From Mycobacterium sp. 1245805.9 (GTDB lineage Bacteria; Actinomycetota; Actinomycetes; Mycobacteriales; Mycobacteriaceae), in NCBI RefSeq assembly GCF_001672915.1, contig NZ_LZKR01000006.1:1-45581 (forward strand): a stretch of DNA of 45,581 nucleotides, given 5' to 3'. Shown here one piece after another: positions 25,565 through 36,866 of the stretch; position 1 is the stretch's first letter, and each line of letters starts with the position of its first letter. A program made the translations under genes and the position numbers. The notes beneath the pieces are model-generated. The model searched no databases and was not told where the DNA came from. It was given only the letters and a program-made list of their open reading frames with translations.

Positions 25565-26484
25565 ACGTACTGCACTTTCTTGATCCCCTCCAGCGCCGTT
25601 CGGTAGATCTCGTCGGCGTCCAGCCGGCGCAGGTCCTCGGCCAGGCACTCGCCGGTTTCCCTGCGCGCCAACGGAACCAGCGCGTCCGGGCGCGCCGTGC
25701 GGCTCAGCGTCGCGGTCCTGCCCTCCTGGGGCCGACTGAGTGTGATGGTCTCGCTCTGGCGTGACAGCTCGACCTTCAGGTCGCCGACGGCCCGGCGCAC
25801 CGGACCGTCGATGCGGCTGGCCAGCCAGCCCGCCAGGATGTCGAGCGCGGGCTCGGTCTTGAGGCCGGAAACCAATGCCGACTCGATCGGTTCGTGCGGT
25901 GGCTGGTCGACCGCGGAGGTCAGCAGCGCCCGCCAGTACGTGATGCGCGCCCAGCACAGGTCGGTGTCGCCGGCGCTGTACCCGGGCAGCCGGCTCTTGA
26001 TCGCCGACAACGGGTCGATGCCGTTGGTGGCGTCGGTGATGCGCCGGATTGCCAACTTGCCCAACGGGTCTTGCGCCGGCTGCTCCGGCGCGATGTCGGG
26101 CCACCACGCCACGACGGGGATGTCGGGCAGCAGGAACGGGATGACCACGCTGGCGGCGTGGCCGGCCAGCGGCCCGGACAGCTTGAGGATCACCACCTCG
26201 CTGGCACCGGCGTCGCCGCCGGAGCGCAGCTGGGCGTCCAGGCGCGGTTTGTCGGCGTACGGGTCGCCCCGCATCGTGACGATGATCCGGCTCGGGTGCT
26301 CGTGGCTGGCGTCGTTGGCCGCCTTGAGCGATTCCTCCAGCACGTCCTCGCTTTCGGGCGCGACGAGCAGCGTCAGCACCCGCCCCATGGTGACCGCGCC
26401 GGCCTTCTCGCGCAGTTCGCTCAGTTTCTTGTTGACCGCGGTGGTGGTCGTGTCGGGCAGGTCGACAATCACGGCCGCCGCCAT
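25561..26484 (-). CDS. opcA: Glucose-6-phosphate dehydrogenase assembly/activator protein OpcA
   Basis: A 307-aa protein of the OpcA family, which binds glucose-6-phosphate dehydrogenase and promotes its oligomerisation or activity in cyanobacteria and actinobacteria. It has no catalytic motif. Typical segments are [31 protein letters not shown] (about 80-91) and [17 protein letters not shown] (about 136-152), followed by [11 protein letters not shown]. The ATG at 26482-26484 lies inside the 3' end of zwf, a 16-bp overlap that suggests tightly linked translation of the enzyme and its partner. Length fits Rv1446c. It depends on Zwf for function, so loss would be expected to lower NADPH supply. 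Confidence 0.95.
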   Translation of the reverse strand: MAAAVIVDLPDTTTTAVNKKLSELREKAGAVTMGRVLTLLVAPESEDVLEESLKAANDASHEHPSRIIVTMRGDPYADKPRLDAQLRSGGDAGASEVVILKLSGPLAGHAASVVIPFLLPDIPVVAWWPDIAPEQPAQDPLGKLAIRRITDATNGIDPLSAIKSRLPGYSAGDTDLCWARITYWRALLTSAVDQPPHEPIESALVSGLKTEPALDILAGWLASRIDGPVRRAVGDLKVELSRQSETITLSRPQEGRTATLSRTARPDALVPLARRETGECLAEDLRRLDADEIYRTALEGIKKVQYV

Positions 26485-28031
26485 TCGCGCCCCGTGCGGC
26501 GCAGCATCTCGAACGCCGATTCCGGGCCCCAGGTGCCGGCCTCGTAAGGGTCGGGCTTGCCGTGCGCCGCCCAGTTGTCGAGGACGGGATCGAGGATTTC
26601 CCAGGCCAATTCGACCTCCTCGTTGACCGGGAACAGGGAGGGCTCGCCGAGCAGCACGTCGAGGATGAGCGCTTCGTAGGCCTCGGGCGATTCCTCGGCG
26701 AACGCCGACCCGTAGGAGAAGTCCATGTTGACGTCGCGGACCTCCATCGCGGTGCCCGGCACCTTGGAGCCGAACCGCAGCGTGATCCCCTCGTCGGGCT
26801 GCACCCGGATGACCATGGCGTTGGTGCCCAGCTCGTCGGTCATGGTGGCGTCGAACGGCAGGAACGGCGCACGCTTGAAGACCAGGGCGATCTCGGTCAC
26901 CCTGCGGCCCAGGCGTTTTCCGGTGCGCAGATAGAACGGCACGCCGGCCCAGCGGCGGGTGTCGACCTCGAGCGTGATGGCGGCGAACGTCTCGGTGGTG
27001 GAGTCCTTTGCGAACCCCTCCTCGTCGAGCAGCCCGACCACCTTCTCGCCGCCCTGCCAGCCGCCGGTGTACTGGCCGCGGCTGGTGGTCTCGTCGAGCG
27101 GCTCGGCGAGCTGCGTCGCCGAGAGCACCTTGATCTTCTCCGTTTGCAGCGCAGACGGATTGAAGCTGATCGGTTCCTCCATCGCGGTCAGCGCCAGCAG
27201 CTGCATGAGGTGGTTCTGGATGACGTCGCGCGCGGCGCCGATGCCGTCGTAGTAGCCGGCCCGCCCGCCCAGCCCGATGTCCTCGGCCATGGTGATCTGC
27301 ACGTGGTCGACGTAGTGGGCGTTCCAGATCGGGTCGAACAACTGGTTGGCGAACCGCAGCGCCAGGATGTTACGGACCGTCTCCTTGCCCAGGTAGTGGT
27401 CGATGCGGAACACCGCCTCCTCGGGGAAGACGGCGTTGACGGTCTTGTTCAGCTCGCGGGCGCTGTCCAGGTCGTGGCCGAAGGGCTTTTCGATGACCAC
27501 CCTGCTCCACCGGTCGCCCTGCGGACGGGCCAGACCGGACCTGTGCAGCTGCTCACACACCACCGGAAACGCGTTCGGTGGGATCGCCAGGTAGAAGGCA
27601 TGGTTGCCGCCGGTGCCGCGCTCGGCGTCGAGCTTCTCCAGCGTCTCAGCGAGCCGGGCGAACGCCTCGTCGTCGTCGAAAGCGCCCGGCACGAAACGGA
27701 ATCCCTCGGCCAACCGCTCCCAGTAGTCCTCCCGAAACGGCGTGCGGCAGTGCTCCTTGACGGCCTGGTAGACCACCTTGCGGAAATCCTGCGTCTCCCA
27801 GTCCCGGCGGGCGAAGCCCACCAGCGAGAAGGTGGGCGGGAGCAGCCCGCGGTTGGCCAGGTCGTAGATGGCGGGCATCACCTTCTTGCGGGCCAGGTCA
27901 CCGGTGACGCCGAAGATCACCATGCCGCACGGGCCCGCGATCCGGGGCAGCCGCTTGTCCTGCTTGTCCCGCAACGGGTTTCGCCACTGATCGGCCCCGC
28001 GCGAGCCCGCCTTCGAGCCCGCCGGGCTCAT
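26469..28031 (-). CDS. zwf: Glucose-6-phosphate 1-dehydrogenase (Zwf2 type)
   Basis: A 520-aa enzyme oxidising glucose-6-phosphate to 6-phosphogluconolactone with NADP+, the entry step of the oxidative pentose phosphate pathway. The coenzyme-binding loop [10 protein letters not shown] is at 41-50, [11 protein letters not shown] at 181-191 and the substrate/catalytic motif RIDHYLGKE at 209-217, with His212 and Lys216 as expected active-site residues. The C-terminal beta+alpha domain is intact and ends with [19 protein letters not shown]. It belongs to the Rv1447c (zwf2) lineage paired with opcA. The ATG at 28029-28031 overlaps the tal stop by four bases. The first ~30 residues are basic and unconserved, so a start a little downstream cannot be excluded. 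Confidence 0.97.
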   Translation of the reverse strand: MSPAGSKAGSRGADQWRNPLRDKQDKRLPRIAGPCGMVIFGVTGDLARKKVMPAIYDLANRGLLPPTFSLVGFARRDWETQDFRKVVYQAVKEHCRTPFREDYWERLAEGFRFVPGAFDDDEAFARLAETLEKLDAERGTGGNHAFYLAIPPNAFPVVCEQLHRSGLARPQGDRWSRVVIEKPFGHDLDSARELNKTVNAVFPEEAVFRIDHYLGKETVRNILALRFANQLFDPIWNAHYVDHVQITMAEDIGLGGRAGYYDGIGAARDVIQNHLMQLLALTAMEEPISFNPSALQTEKIKVLSATQLAEPLDETTSRGQYTGGWQGGEKVVGLLDEEGFAKDSTTETFAAITLEVDTRRWAGVPFYLRTGKRLGRRVTEIALVFKRAPFLPFDATMTDELGTNAMVIRVQPDEGITLRFGSKVPGTAMEVRDVNMDFSYGSAFAEESPEAYEALILDVLLGEPSLFPVNEEVELAWEILDPVLDNWAAHGKPDPYEAGTWGPESAFEMLRRTGREWRRP

Positions 28032-29149
28032 TTGCCGAGGGAATCGAGTTGCTTCTGCGTCTCGTCCAACAGCTCGGTCCAGGACTCCACGAACTTGTCA
28101 ACGCCCTCTTTTTCCAGCACCACGAAGACGTCGGTCAGGTCGACGCCGACCGCGGCCAGCTTGTCGAACACCTCCTGGGCGGCCGACGCGGTGCCGCTGA
28201 CGGTGTCGCCCTTGACTTCACCGTGATCGGCGACGGCGTCGATCGTCTTCTCCGGCATGGTGTTCACCGTGTTGGGCGCGACCAGCTCGGTGACGTAGAG
28301 GGTGTCGGAGTAGTCGGGGTTCTTGACGCCCGTAGACGCCCACAGCGGGCGCTGCACGCGGGCCCCGGCGGACTTGAGCGACTCGTAGCGATCGCCGCCC
28401 TTGAAGACCTCTTCGTAGGCGGCGTATGCCAGCCGGGCGTTGGCGACGCCGGCCTTGCCGCGCAGCGCGAGCGCGTCTTCGGAGCCGATCTTTTCCAGCC
28501 GCTTGTCGACCTCGGTGTCCACCCGGGAGACGAAGAACGATGCCACCGAATGGATCTTGGACAGGTCGTGTCCGGCCTCACGGGCCTTCTCCAGCCCGGC
28601 CAGGTAGGCGTCCATCACCTGGCGGTGCCGCTCGACGGAGAAGATCAGCGTGACGTTGACCGAAATCCCTTCCGCCAGAACGGCGGTGATGGCCGGAAGG
28701 CCGGCCTTGGTCGCGGGGATCTTGATGAACAGGTTCGGCCGGTCGACGATCTTCCACAGCTCGACGGCCTGGGCGATGGTCTTGTCGGTGTCGTCGGCAA
28801 GCCGCGGGTCGACCTCGATGGACACCCGGCCGTCCACCCCGTCGGAGCCCTCCCACTGCGGCGCCAGCACGTCACACGCCCGGCGCACGTCGTCGGTGGT
28901 GACGGTGCGGATGGTGGCGTCCACGTCGGCGCCGCGCTCGGCCAGCTCGGCGATCTGGCCGTTGTAGGAGTCGCCCTCGGCGAACGCCTTCTGGAAGATC
29001 GAGGGGTTGGTGGTAACGCCGACAACGCTTTTGGTGTCGATCAGCTCCTGCAGGTTGCCCGACTGCAGCCGCTCCCGCGACAAGTCGTCCAGCCAAACGG
29101 ACACCCCGGCTGCGCTCAACGCCGCGAGGTTGGGGTTCTGACTGGCCAT
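28028..29149 (-). CDS. tal: Transaldolase (Tal, class with long actinobacterial sequence)
   Basis: A 373-aa enzyme transferring a dihydroxyacetone unit from sedoheptulose-7-phosphate to glyceraldehyde-3-phosphate in the non-oxidative pentose phosphate pathway. [14 protein letters not shown] (15-28) and [11 protein letters not shown] (42-52) are the N-terminal signatures, and the Schiff-base lysine is K143 in [26 protein letters not shown] follows in the barrel. I start at the ATG at 29147-29149 because GAAAGGG (29159-29165) is nine bases upstream; a GTG at 29158 would add three residues. The start lies 15 bp after the tkt stop and the 3' end overlaps zwf by four bases. Corresponds to Rv1448c. 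Confidence 0.96.
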   Translation of the reverse strand: MASQNPNLAALSAAGVSVWLDDLSRERLQSGNLQELIDTKSVVGVTTNPSIFQKAFAEGDSYNGQIAELAERGADVDATIRTVTTDDVRRACDVLAPQWEGSDGVDGRVSIEVDPRLADDTDKTIAQAVELWKIVDRPNLFIKIPATKAGLPAITAVLAEGISVNVTLIFSVERHRQVMDAYLAGLEKAREAGHDLSKIHSVASFFVSRVDTEVDKRLEKIGSEDALALRGKAGVANARLAYAAYEEVFKGGDRYESLKSAGARVQRPLWASTGVKNPDYSDTLYVTELVAPNTVNTMPEKTIDAVADHGEVKGDTVSGTASAAQEVFDKLAAVGVDLTDVFVVLEKEGVDKFVESWTELLDETQKQLDSLGK

Positions 29150-29164
29150 GTGAATCACCCTTTC

Positions 29165-31255
<2,091 letters not shown>

Positions 31256-31508
31256 AGCCTCTGTCCTTGGGTCATCAAGCTGATATTGCCTACCCTAATG
31301 CGGGAGTGCCGGCTCCTGCAGTGCAGAGTTTCGGGTACCCAACGCCGGCAGCTGTGAAAATTACGCTCCCGTTGCCTGGGCTTTGCATTCAGTTCGCAAT
31401 TCTCGGAAGAATCCCCTTTCGGACCCTCCTGGCAGGCCACCGCCGGCACGCGGTCTACCATCGTGCGTAGTAGATGCTGCGCGCTGCTGCGACCCGAGGA
31501 GTTATTGC

Positions 31509-32435
31509 GTGAGCGTTCGCGGGCGCGTCGCGCCGAGTCGAGTACCGGGCCGGGTACAAGGCACGGTTTTGGCGTACCTGGCGCTGACCAAGCCGCGGGT
31601 GATCGAACTGCTGCTGGTCACCGCGATCCCGGCGATGCTGCTCGCCCACCGCGGCACCGTGAACCCGCTGCTGATCCTGAACACCCTGATCGGCGGGATG
31701 CTGGCCGCCGGCGGCGCCAACACGCTCAACTGCGTGGCCGACGCCGACATCGACAAGGTGATGAAGCGCACCGCGCGCAGGCCGCTGGCGCGCGCGGCGG
31801 TGCCGACGCGAAACGCGCTGGTCCTGGGCCTGGTGCTCAGCGTGGGCTCGTTCTTCTGGCTGTGGTGGACGACGAACCTGCTGTCGGGACTGCTGGCCGT
31901 CGCCACCATCGCGTTCTATGTGTTCGTCTACACCCTGTTGCTCAAGCGGCGCACCTCGCAAAACGTGGTGTGGGGCGGCGCGGCCGGCTGCATGCCGGTG
32001 ATGATCGGCTGGTCCGCCGTCACCGGCACCATCGGCTGGCCGGCGCTGGTGATGTTCGCCATCATCTTCTTCTGGACGCCGCCGCACACCTGGGCGCTGG
32101 CGATGCGCTACAAGGACGACTACAAGGCGGCCGGCGTGCCGATGCTGCCGGCGGTAGCGACCGAGCGCCAGGTCACCAAGCAGATCCTGATCTACACCTG
32201 GCTGACCGTGCTGGCGACGCTGGCGCTGGCGCTCGCGACTGGCTGGCTGTACGCGGCGGTCGCCCTGCTGGCCGGGGTGTGGTTCTTGGCCATGGCGCAT
32301 CAGCTGTACGCCGGCGTGCGCGCCGGCGAACCGGTCAAGCCGCTGCGCCTGTTCCTGCAGTCGAACAACTACCTGGCCGTGGTGTTCTGCGCGCTGGCGG
32401 TCGACTCGGTGATCGCGCTGCCGACGCTGCTCTAG
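31509..32435 (+). CDS. ctaB: Protoheme IX farnesyltransferase (heme O synthase)
   Basis: A 308-aa integral membrane prenyltransferase (UbiA superfamily, about nine helices) that adds a farnesyl group to heme B to give heme O, the precursor of heme A for the aa3 oxidase. The first aspartate-rich motif is [20 protein letters not shown] (about 78-97), followed by [21 protein letters not shown], and the second motif region is [19 protein letters not shown] (about 200-218). The start is the GTG at 31509, which has GAGGAG about nine bases upstream and gives exactly the 308 aa that I recall for Rv1451; a longer frame from 31383 is unconserved. ctaA, the next enzyme in the pathway, is four genes downstream. 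A strong hairpin follows the gene. Confidence 0.96.
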   Translation: MSVRGRVAPSRVPGRVQGTVLAYLALTKPRVIELLLVTAIPAMLLAHRGTVNPLLILNTLIGGMLAAGGANTLNCVADADIDKVMKRTARRPLARAAVPTRNALVLGLVLSVGSFFWLWWTTNLLSGLLAVATIAFYVFVYTLLLKRRTSQNVVWGGAAGCMPVMIGWSAVTGTIGWPALVMFAIIFFWTPPHTWALAMRYKDDYKAAGVPMLPAVATERQVTKQILIYTWLTVLATLALALATGWLYAAVALLAGVWFLAMAHQLYAGVRAGEPVKPLRLFLQSNNYLAVVFCALAVDSVIALPTLL

Positions 32436-32491
32436 GCACCGGTCACGGTCGTCACACCATTCTCTCCGCGGGGCGGGCACAACGCCGAGCG

Positions 32492-32535
32492 TGAAGCCAC
32501 TGCGAAAAAAGGTCGGGAATTTCGCAGTGGCTTCA
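32492..32535. terminator. Bidirectional terminator hairpin between ctaB and qor
   Basis: TGAAGCCACTGCGAAA (32492-32507) and TTTCGCAGTGGCTTCA (32520-32535) form a perfect 16-bp stem with a 12-nt loop, centred in the 128-bp gap between convergent ctaB and qor. There is no trailing T-run on either side, but the stem base itself carries A/T pairs near the loop. A symmetrical stem between convergent genes is best explained as a shared terminator. Confidence 0.65.
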
Positions 32536-32563
32536 AGCTCAGTGAAAGGTGTGCCAGAAGCCT

Positions 32564-33538
32564 CTACGGCAGCAGCACAATCGAGCCCGTCGTCTTGCGG
32601 GCCTGCAGGTCCTGGTGTGCGCGGGCCGCTTCGGCGAGCGGGTAACGCCCGCCGACCTCGATGGTGAGGCCGCCGCCGGCGATCGCGTCGAACAGTTCGC
32701 CCGCGCGCCAATGGAACTCGTCGCCGGTGCGGATGAAGTGCGCCAGCGACGGCCGGGTCAGGAACACCGACCCGGCGGCGTTGAGGCGCTGCGGGTCGAA
32801 CGGCGGAACGGGCCCGCTGGCGGCGCCGAACAGCGCCAGGGTGCCGCGCACGGCCAGGCTGGCCAGGCTGGCGTCGAAGGTCGTCGCGCCGACGCCGTCG
32901 TACACCGCGGCCACCCCATCGCCCCCCGTCAATTCGCGGATCTTCTGGCCGAATTCGCCTGGGTCGTCGGGGTAGGAGAGCACCTCGGCGGCGCCCGCCT
33001 CCCTGGACATCCGCTCCTTCTCCGGCGTGGAGACCGTCGTGATGACCCGCGCGCCGCGCAGCGTGGCCCACTGCGTCAGGATCAGCCCGACCCCGCCGGC
33101 GCCCGCGTGCACCAGCACGGTGTCACCGCTTTTGACCGGATACACCGACGTCAGCAGGTAGTGCGCGGTCAGGCCCTTCAGCATCACCGAGGCCGCCACA
33201 TCGGACGTCACGCCGTCGGGCACCTTCGCGGTCAAAGTCGCTGGGGCGATGGCGAATTCGGCGTAGGCGCCGGACGCCGCGGCGGTGCCCACCCGGTCGC
33301 CCTCGCTGAAACCGTCGACCCCGTCGCCCGTGGCGACAACGGTGCCGGCGGTCTCCTGGCCGAGGAGGAACGGCACCTCGCGCGGGTACTGCCCGGAGCG
33401 GAAATACGTGTCGATGTAGTTGACGCCGATGGCCTCGGCCTTGATCAAGACCTCGCCGGGACCGGGCGTGGGCTCGGCGACGTCGACATAGCGCAGGACT
33501 TCGGGACCACCGGTTTCGCTGATTTCGATTGCGTGCAT
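32564..33538 (-). CDS. qor: Quinone oxidoreductase, zinc-independent MDR family
   Basis: A 324-aa NADPH-dependent reductase of the medium-chain dehydrogenase/reductase superfamily, QOR branch, acting on quinones or enones. Conserved parts are GVNYIDTYFRSGQYP (about 39-53), LLGQETAGTVVATGDGVDGF, the Rossmann motif VLVHAGAGGVGLILTQWA (about 142-159) and VYDGVGATTFDASLASLAVRG. The cysteines that bind zinc in alcohol dehydrogenases are absent, as expected. The ATG at 33536-33538 gives MHAIEISETGGP, agreeing with Rv1454c; the longer frame to 33973 runs antisense to the next gene. It is divergent from the ATP-grasp-like gene with only 19 bp between starts. Confidence 0.93.
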   Translation of the reverse strand: MHAIEISETGGPEVLRYVDVAEPTPGPGEVLIKAEAIGVNYIDTYFRSGQYPREVPFLLGQETAGTVVATGDGVDGFSEGDRVGTAAASGAYAEFAIAPATLTAKVPDGVTSDVAASVMLKGLTAHYLLTSVYPVKSGDTVLVHAGAGGVGLILTQWATLRGARVITTVSTPEKERMSREAGAAEVLSYPDDPGEFGQKIRELTGGDGVAAVYDGVGATTFDASLASLAVRGTLALFGAASGPVPPFDPQRLNAAGSVFLTRPSLAHFIRTGDEFHWRAGELFDAIAGGGLTIEVGGRYPLAEAARAHQDLQARKTTGSIVLLP

Positions 33539-33557
33539 GGGGATATCATGCCCGGGC

Positions 33558-34199
33558 ATGAAGCTGGCCCGGCCGGACGTCTTCCATCCGCGCATCGTGC
33601 TGGCGGGCGGCCCGCGACACCCCGACGATGCGGGGCTGGTGCCCGCGCTGCGAGCCCGCGGGCTGCACGCGCGCTGGCTGTCCTGGGACGACCCGCAGAC
33701 CGTCGGCGCTGACCTGGTAATCCTGCGGCGCGCCCCCAACCGGCGCGACGACTTCCTGGCCTGGACCCGCCGGGTGCGCCACCTGCTCAACCCGCCCGAC
33801 GCGGTCGCGTGGAACCTCGGCGCGCGGTACCTGCTCGACCTCGAGGGCGACGGGGTACCGGTGGCGCCGGGAGCGACGGCTCGGTCGGCGTTGGTATTCA
33901 TCGGCGGCCAGCGGTCGCACGCGTGGCCGCTCGAGCCGGAGTTCGAGTCGTGGGACCTCGGATACGCCGCCATCGCCTCCGCCGCCCAACGCGCCGCAAT
34001 CGACTCGCGTGACCTGCTTTACGCGCGCGCCGACCTGGCGGGGGAGCGGCTGGTGGGGCTCGACCTCGTCGCGCCGTCGCTGGGGTGGTCGCATCTCGAC
34101 GCCGACACCCGGGGGCGCGCCCAGCGCGAGTTCGCCCGCGCGGTGGAGTCAGCCTGCGAGCGGCTGGGCCTCGGTCCGTTGTCGCATCGACGCCCATAG
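33558..34199 (+). CDS. ATP-grasp-like protein lacking most of the ATP-binding domain (Rv1455-like)
   Basis: A 213-aa protein of unknown function. Its first ~105 residues read like the N-terminal half of small-molecule ATP-grasp ligases: RIVLAGGPRHPDD, then LVILRRAPNRRDDFLAWTRR and HLLNPPDAVAWNLGARYLLDL, then GVPVAPG. The text then jumps to SALVFIGGQRSHAW and YARADLAGERLVGLDLVAPS, which correspond to segments that normally follow a ~70-100-residue ATP-binding subdomain. The usual Glu-Glu metal ligands of the last segment appear as Gly-Leu-Asp. I infer a non-catalytic or altered relative. The ATG at 33558 is chosen; an ATG at 33537 would overlap the qor start codon. The 3' end overlaps convergent ctaA by 51 bp. 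Confidence 0.7.
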   Translation: MKLARPDVFHPRIVLAGGPRHPDDAGLVPALRARGLHARWLSWDDPQTVGADLVILRRAPNRRDDFLAWTRRVRHLLNPPDAVAWNLGARYLLDLEGDGVPVAPGATARSALVFIGGQRSHAWPLEPEFESWDLGYAAIASAAQRAAIDSRDLLYARADLAGERLVGLDLVAPSLGWSHLDADTRGRAQREFARAVESACERLGLGPLSHRRP

Positions 34200-35102
34200 C
34201 GCCGCCGTGGCCGCCGTGCAGGCCGCCGCGCCGGCCACGTGCACCGCGACCAGGGCGGCGGGCACTCCGGTGTAGTACTGCGTGGTGCCGACGGCGGCCT
34301 GGGCGCAGACCAGGGCGACCAGCACGCCCAGCCGCAGCCGGATGGCGCGGCCGGCGCCCACCGCCAGCAGCCCGAAGCCGAGCCCGACCAGCAGCGTCAG
34401 GTAGGAGACCAGCAGCGACGAGTGCGCGTGCACCAGCGTGGTGATCTCGACCTTGAGCCGGGGCACCGTGCGGCTGGGGCTGCGGTCACCGGCGTGCGGG
34501 CCGGCGGCGGTCACCAGCGTGCCGGTGATAAGCACCGCCGCCAGGTTCACCGCGCTCAGCGCGGTCAGCGCCCGCAGCGGCCGCGCCACCGCGTAGTGGA
34601 CCACGCCGTTGTCCGGCTCGCCGACCTTGACGTAGAGCAGCACCGAGAGCCACACCATCGTCATCGACGTCAGCAGGTGCACGGCGACCGTCCACCACAG
34701 CAGCCCGGTGCGCACGGTGACGCCGCCGATCACCGCCTGCACCACCGTCGACACCGGCATCAGCCACGCGTAGACGAGGACCTCGGTGCGCCGGCGCGCC
34801 CGGGTGACGGCCAAGACGGCCAGCGCCGCGGTGATGACGACGGCGAAGGTGATCATCCGGTTGCCGAACTCGACGGCCTGGTGGATCCGCGGCACCTCGG
34901 CCACCGCGACCGGCGTGAAGCTGCCCGGAAAGCACTGCGGCCAGGTGGGGCAGCCCAGCCCCGAGGCGGTGACGCGCACGATCGCGCCGGTGACCGCTAT
35001 GCCGCCCTGGCTCAGGATGACGAGCGCGGCGATCACCCGCTGGGCGCGCAGGCTGGGGTCGGGGAGCAGGTCCACCAACCGCAGCAGCGTTCGTCGTAGC
35101 AC
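34149..35102 (-). CDS. ctaA: Heme A synthase CtaA (COX15/CtaA family)
   Basis: A 317-aa membrane protein with about eight helices that oxidises the C8 methyl of heme O to the formyl group of heme A, needed for the aa3-type cytochrome oxidase. The disulfide-forming pair is in GLGCPTWPQCFPGSF (about 49-63). Heme-ligand histidines are visible in EVPRIHQAVEFGNR (about 69-82), WTVAVHLLTSM (about 137-147), LVHAHSSLLVSY (about 224-235) and LVAVHVAGAAA (about 287-297). The GTG start at 35100-35102 is chosen because RLVDLLPDPSLRAQRVI follows, as in Rv1456c. The last 51 bp overlap the convergent Rv1455-like gene. It works with ctaB in this window. Confidence 0.94.
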   Translation of the reverse strand: MLRRTLLRLVDLLPDPSLRAQRVIAALVILSQGGIAVTGAIVRVTASGLGCPTWPQCFPGSFTPVAVAEVPRIHQAVEFGNRMITFAVVITAALAVLAVTRARRRTEVLVYAWLMPVSTVVQAVIGGVTVRTGLLWWTVAVHLLTSMTMVWLSVLLYVKVGEPDNGVVHYAVARPLRALTALSAVNLAAVLITGTLVTAAGPHAGDRSPSRTVPRLKVEITTLVHAHSSLLVSYLTLLVGLGFGLLAVGAGRAIRLRLGVLVALVCAQAAVGTTQYYTGVPAALVAVHVAGAAACTAATAALWASMRQRTEAQPLAG

Positions 35103-35148
35103 GGCCCGATGGTAAGCGCTCCTACGCCGCGTAGTAGAAACGGCCTCG

Positions 35149-35928
35149 TCAGGTGAAGCGGAACCAGCGCCGCGCGGCCAGCGCCGCCAGCGCGCCCCAC
35201 ACCGCCAGCACGACGAGCCCGAACCAGTCCACCGAGAGTGTCATCGCCTGTGAGAGCGCCTCGGTGAGCGCGCCCGACGGGGTGAGCCGCGCCGCCCACT
35301 TCACGGCCGTCGGGATCATCCTGGTTTCCAGGGTCAGCGCGCCCAGGCCGGCGAAGACGAACCACATCAGGTTGGCCACCGCCAGCACGATCTCGGCCCG
35401 CAGCGTCCCGCCGAGCAGCAGCCCGAGGGCCGCGAAGCCCGCGGTGCCCAGCGCGATGACCGCCGCGCCCAACAGCAGGGCCGCCGGCGCGGGTCGCCAG
35501 CCCAGCGCAAAACCGATGGCGCCCAACAGGATTGCCTGCAGGAACACCACCGTGACCACGGCCAGCGACTTGCCGGCGATGATGCCCCAGACCGGCAGCG
35601 GGGTGGCCCCGAGCCGTTTCAGCGCGCCGTAGCGGCGATCGAACGCGACGGCGATCGCCTGCCCGGTGAACGCGGTCGAGATCACCGCGAGGGCCATGAT
35701 GACCGGGACGAACGTGGCCGCGCGGTTGCGGCCGAAGTCGCCGAACGGCAGCAGGGTCAGCCCGACCAGCAGCGTGATCGGGATGAACATGGTCAGCAGC
35801 AGTTGCTCGCCGTTGCGCAGCAGCAGCTTGAGCTCGAGCCCGAACTGCGCCGCGAGCATCCGCGGCACGGGGCTGGGGCGCGGGTCGGGTTTGAAGGTCC
35901 CCGCGGGGAACGTGGTCGACTGGGTCAC
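35149..35928 (-). CDS. ABC-2 type transporter permease (Rv1457c-like)
   Basis: A 259-aa membrane component of an ABC exporter, with six predicted helices of the ABC-2 type. The N-terminal cytoplasmic part RMLAAQFGLELKLLLRNGEQ is the usual connecting helix, followed by LLLTMFIPITLLVGLTLL. The conserved loop AIAVAFDRRYGALKRLGATPLP (about 113-134) and ITPSGALTEA-like PSGALTEALSQAM (about 222-234) are hallmarks. The GTG at 35926-35928 overlaps the ATPase stop (GTGA); a longer frame upstream is antisense shadow. With the ATPase it forms an exporter whose cargo is unknown; related actinobacterial pairs export lipids or antibiotics. The linkage to mptB might suggest cell-envelope material. Confidence 0.88.
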   Translation of the reverse strand: MTQSTTFPAGTFKPDPRPSPVPRMLAAQFGLELKLLLRNGEQLLLTMFIPITLLVGLTLLPFGDFGRNRAATFVPVIMALAVISTAFTGQAIAVAFDRRYGALKRLGATPLPVWGIIAGKSLAVVTVVFLQAILLGAIGFALGWRPAPAALLLGAAVIALGTAGFAALGLLLGGTLRAEIVLAVANLMWFVFAGLGALTLETRMIPTAVKWAARLTPSGALTEALSQAMTLSVDWFGLVVLAVWGALAALAARRWFRFT

Positions 35929-36866
35929 GGCCGTAGCTTCCTGCCGGTGAGGTCGAGGAAGACGTCCTCGAGGCTGCGCTGCTCGACGCGCATGTCGGTC
36001 GCCAGCACGTCGATCTGCGCGCACCACGCCGTGACGGTCGCCAGCACCTGCGGGTCGACCGGGCCCTCGACCAGGTACTCGCCCGGCGTCACCTCGGTGG
36101 CCTTGTAGTCCTCCGGCAGCGCGGACGCCAGCAGGGACAGGTCGAGGCGTGGCGGCGCGGTGAACCGCAGCTGATCCTTGGCGCCCGCGCGCATCAGTTC
36201 CGTCGGGGTGCCCGAGGCCACCGTCACCCCGTGGTCGATGATCACCAGCCGATCGGCGAGTTCCTCGGCCTCCTTGAGCTGGTGCGTGGTCAGCACCACG
36301 GTCACGCCGTCGCGGCGCAGCGCGTCGATGAGCTCCCAGACCAGCAGCCGGGCGTGGGCGTCCATGCCGGCGGTCGGCTCGTCGAGGAACACCAGCTCGG
36401 GCCGGCCGACCAGCGCACAGGCAAGCGCGAGCCGTTGCTGCTGCCCGCCGGAGAGCCGCCGGTAGGTGGTGCGGGCGGCGTCGGTGAGGCCGAGGGTGTC
36501 CAGCAGCCACGCCGGGTCCAGCGGGTCGGCGGAATACGCCGCCACCAGGTCGAGCATTTCGCCCGCCCGCGCCGCGGGGTAGCTGCCGCCGCCCTGCAGC
36601 ATCACGCCGATGCGCGCGCGGAGGCGGGCGTTGTCGGCGATGGGGTCCAGGCCGAGCACCCGGATGGTGCCGGCGTCGGGGCGCGTGAAGCCCTCGCACA
36701 TCTCGACCGTCGTGGTCTTACCGGCGCCGTTGGGCCCGAGCAGGGCCAGCACCTCGGCGGCGTGCACCTCCAGATCGAGGTTGGAGACGGCCGTGGTTGA
36801 CCCGTATTGCTTGGTGACCCCGCGCAGCCGCACGACAGTGTCGGGCGTTTCGGGGAGCGGGCTCAC
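35925..36866 (-). CDS. ABC transporter ATP-binding protein (Rv1458c-like)
   Basis: A 313-aa ATPase subunit of the DrrA/CcmA type that powers the adjacent ABC-2 permease. Walker A GPNGAGKT is at 44-51, the signature LSGGQQQRLALA at about 138-149, Walker B LVFLDEPTAGMD at about 158-169 and the H-loop TTHQLKEAEELADR at about 193-206. A ~80-residue C-terminal extension follows the nucleotide-binding domain, as in DrrA-like proteins. Length equals Rv1458c as I recall. The GTG start at 36864-36866 overlaps the mptB stop, and its own stop overlaps the permease start, so mptB, ATPase and permease form one translationally coupled unit. Confidence 0.93.
   Translation of the reverse strand: MSPLPETPDTVVRLRGVTKQYGSTTAVSNLDLEVHAAEVLALLGPNGAGKTTTVEMCEGFTRPDAGTIRVLGLDPIADNARLRARIGVMLQGGGSYPAARAGEMLDLVAAYSADPLDPAWLLDTLGLTDAARTTYRRLSGGQQQRLALACALVGRPELVFLDEPTAGMDAHARLLVWELIDALRRDGVTVVLTTHQLKEAEELADRLVIIDHGVTVASGTPTELMRAGAKDQLRFTAPPRLDLSLLASALPEDYKATEVTPGEYLVEGPVDPQVLATVTAWCAQIDVLATDMRVEQRSLEDVFLDLTGRKLRP

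Noticed and set aside
31256..31508. Regulatory RNA or riboswitch between tkt and ctaB
   Set aside because: The 253-bp gap has no clear stem-loop architecture or conserved motif that I can recognise; a TACCAT hexamer at 31456-31461 is too weak to call a promoter.
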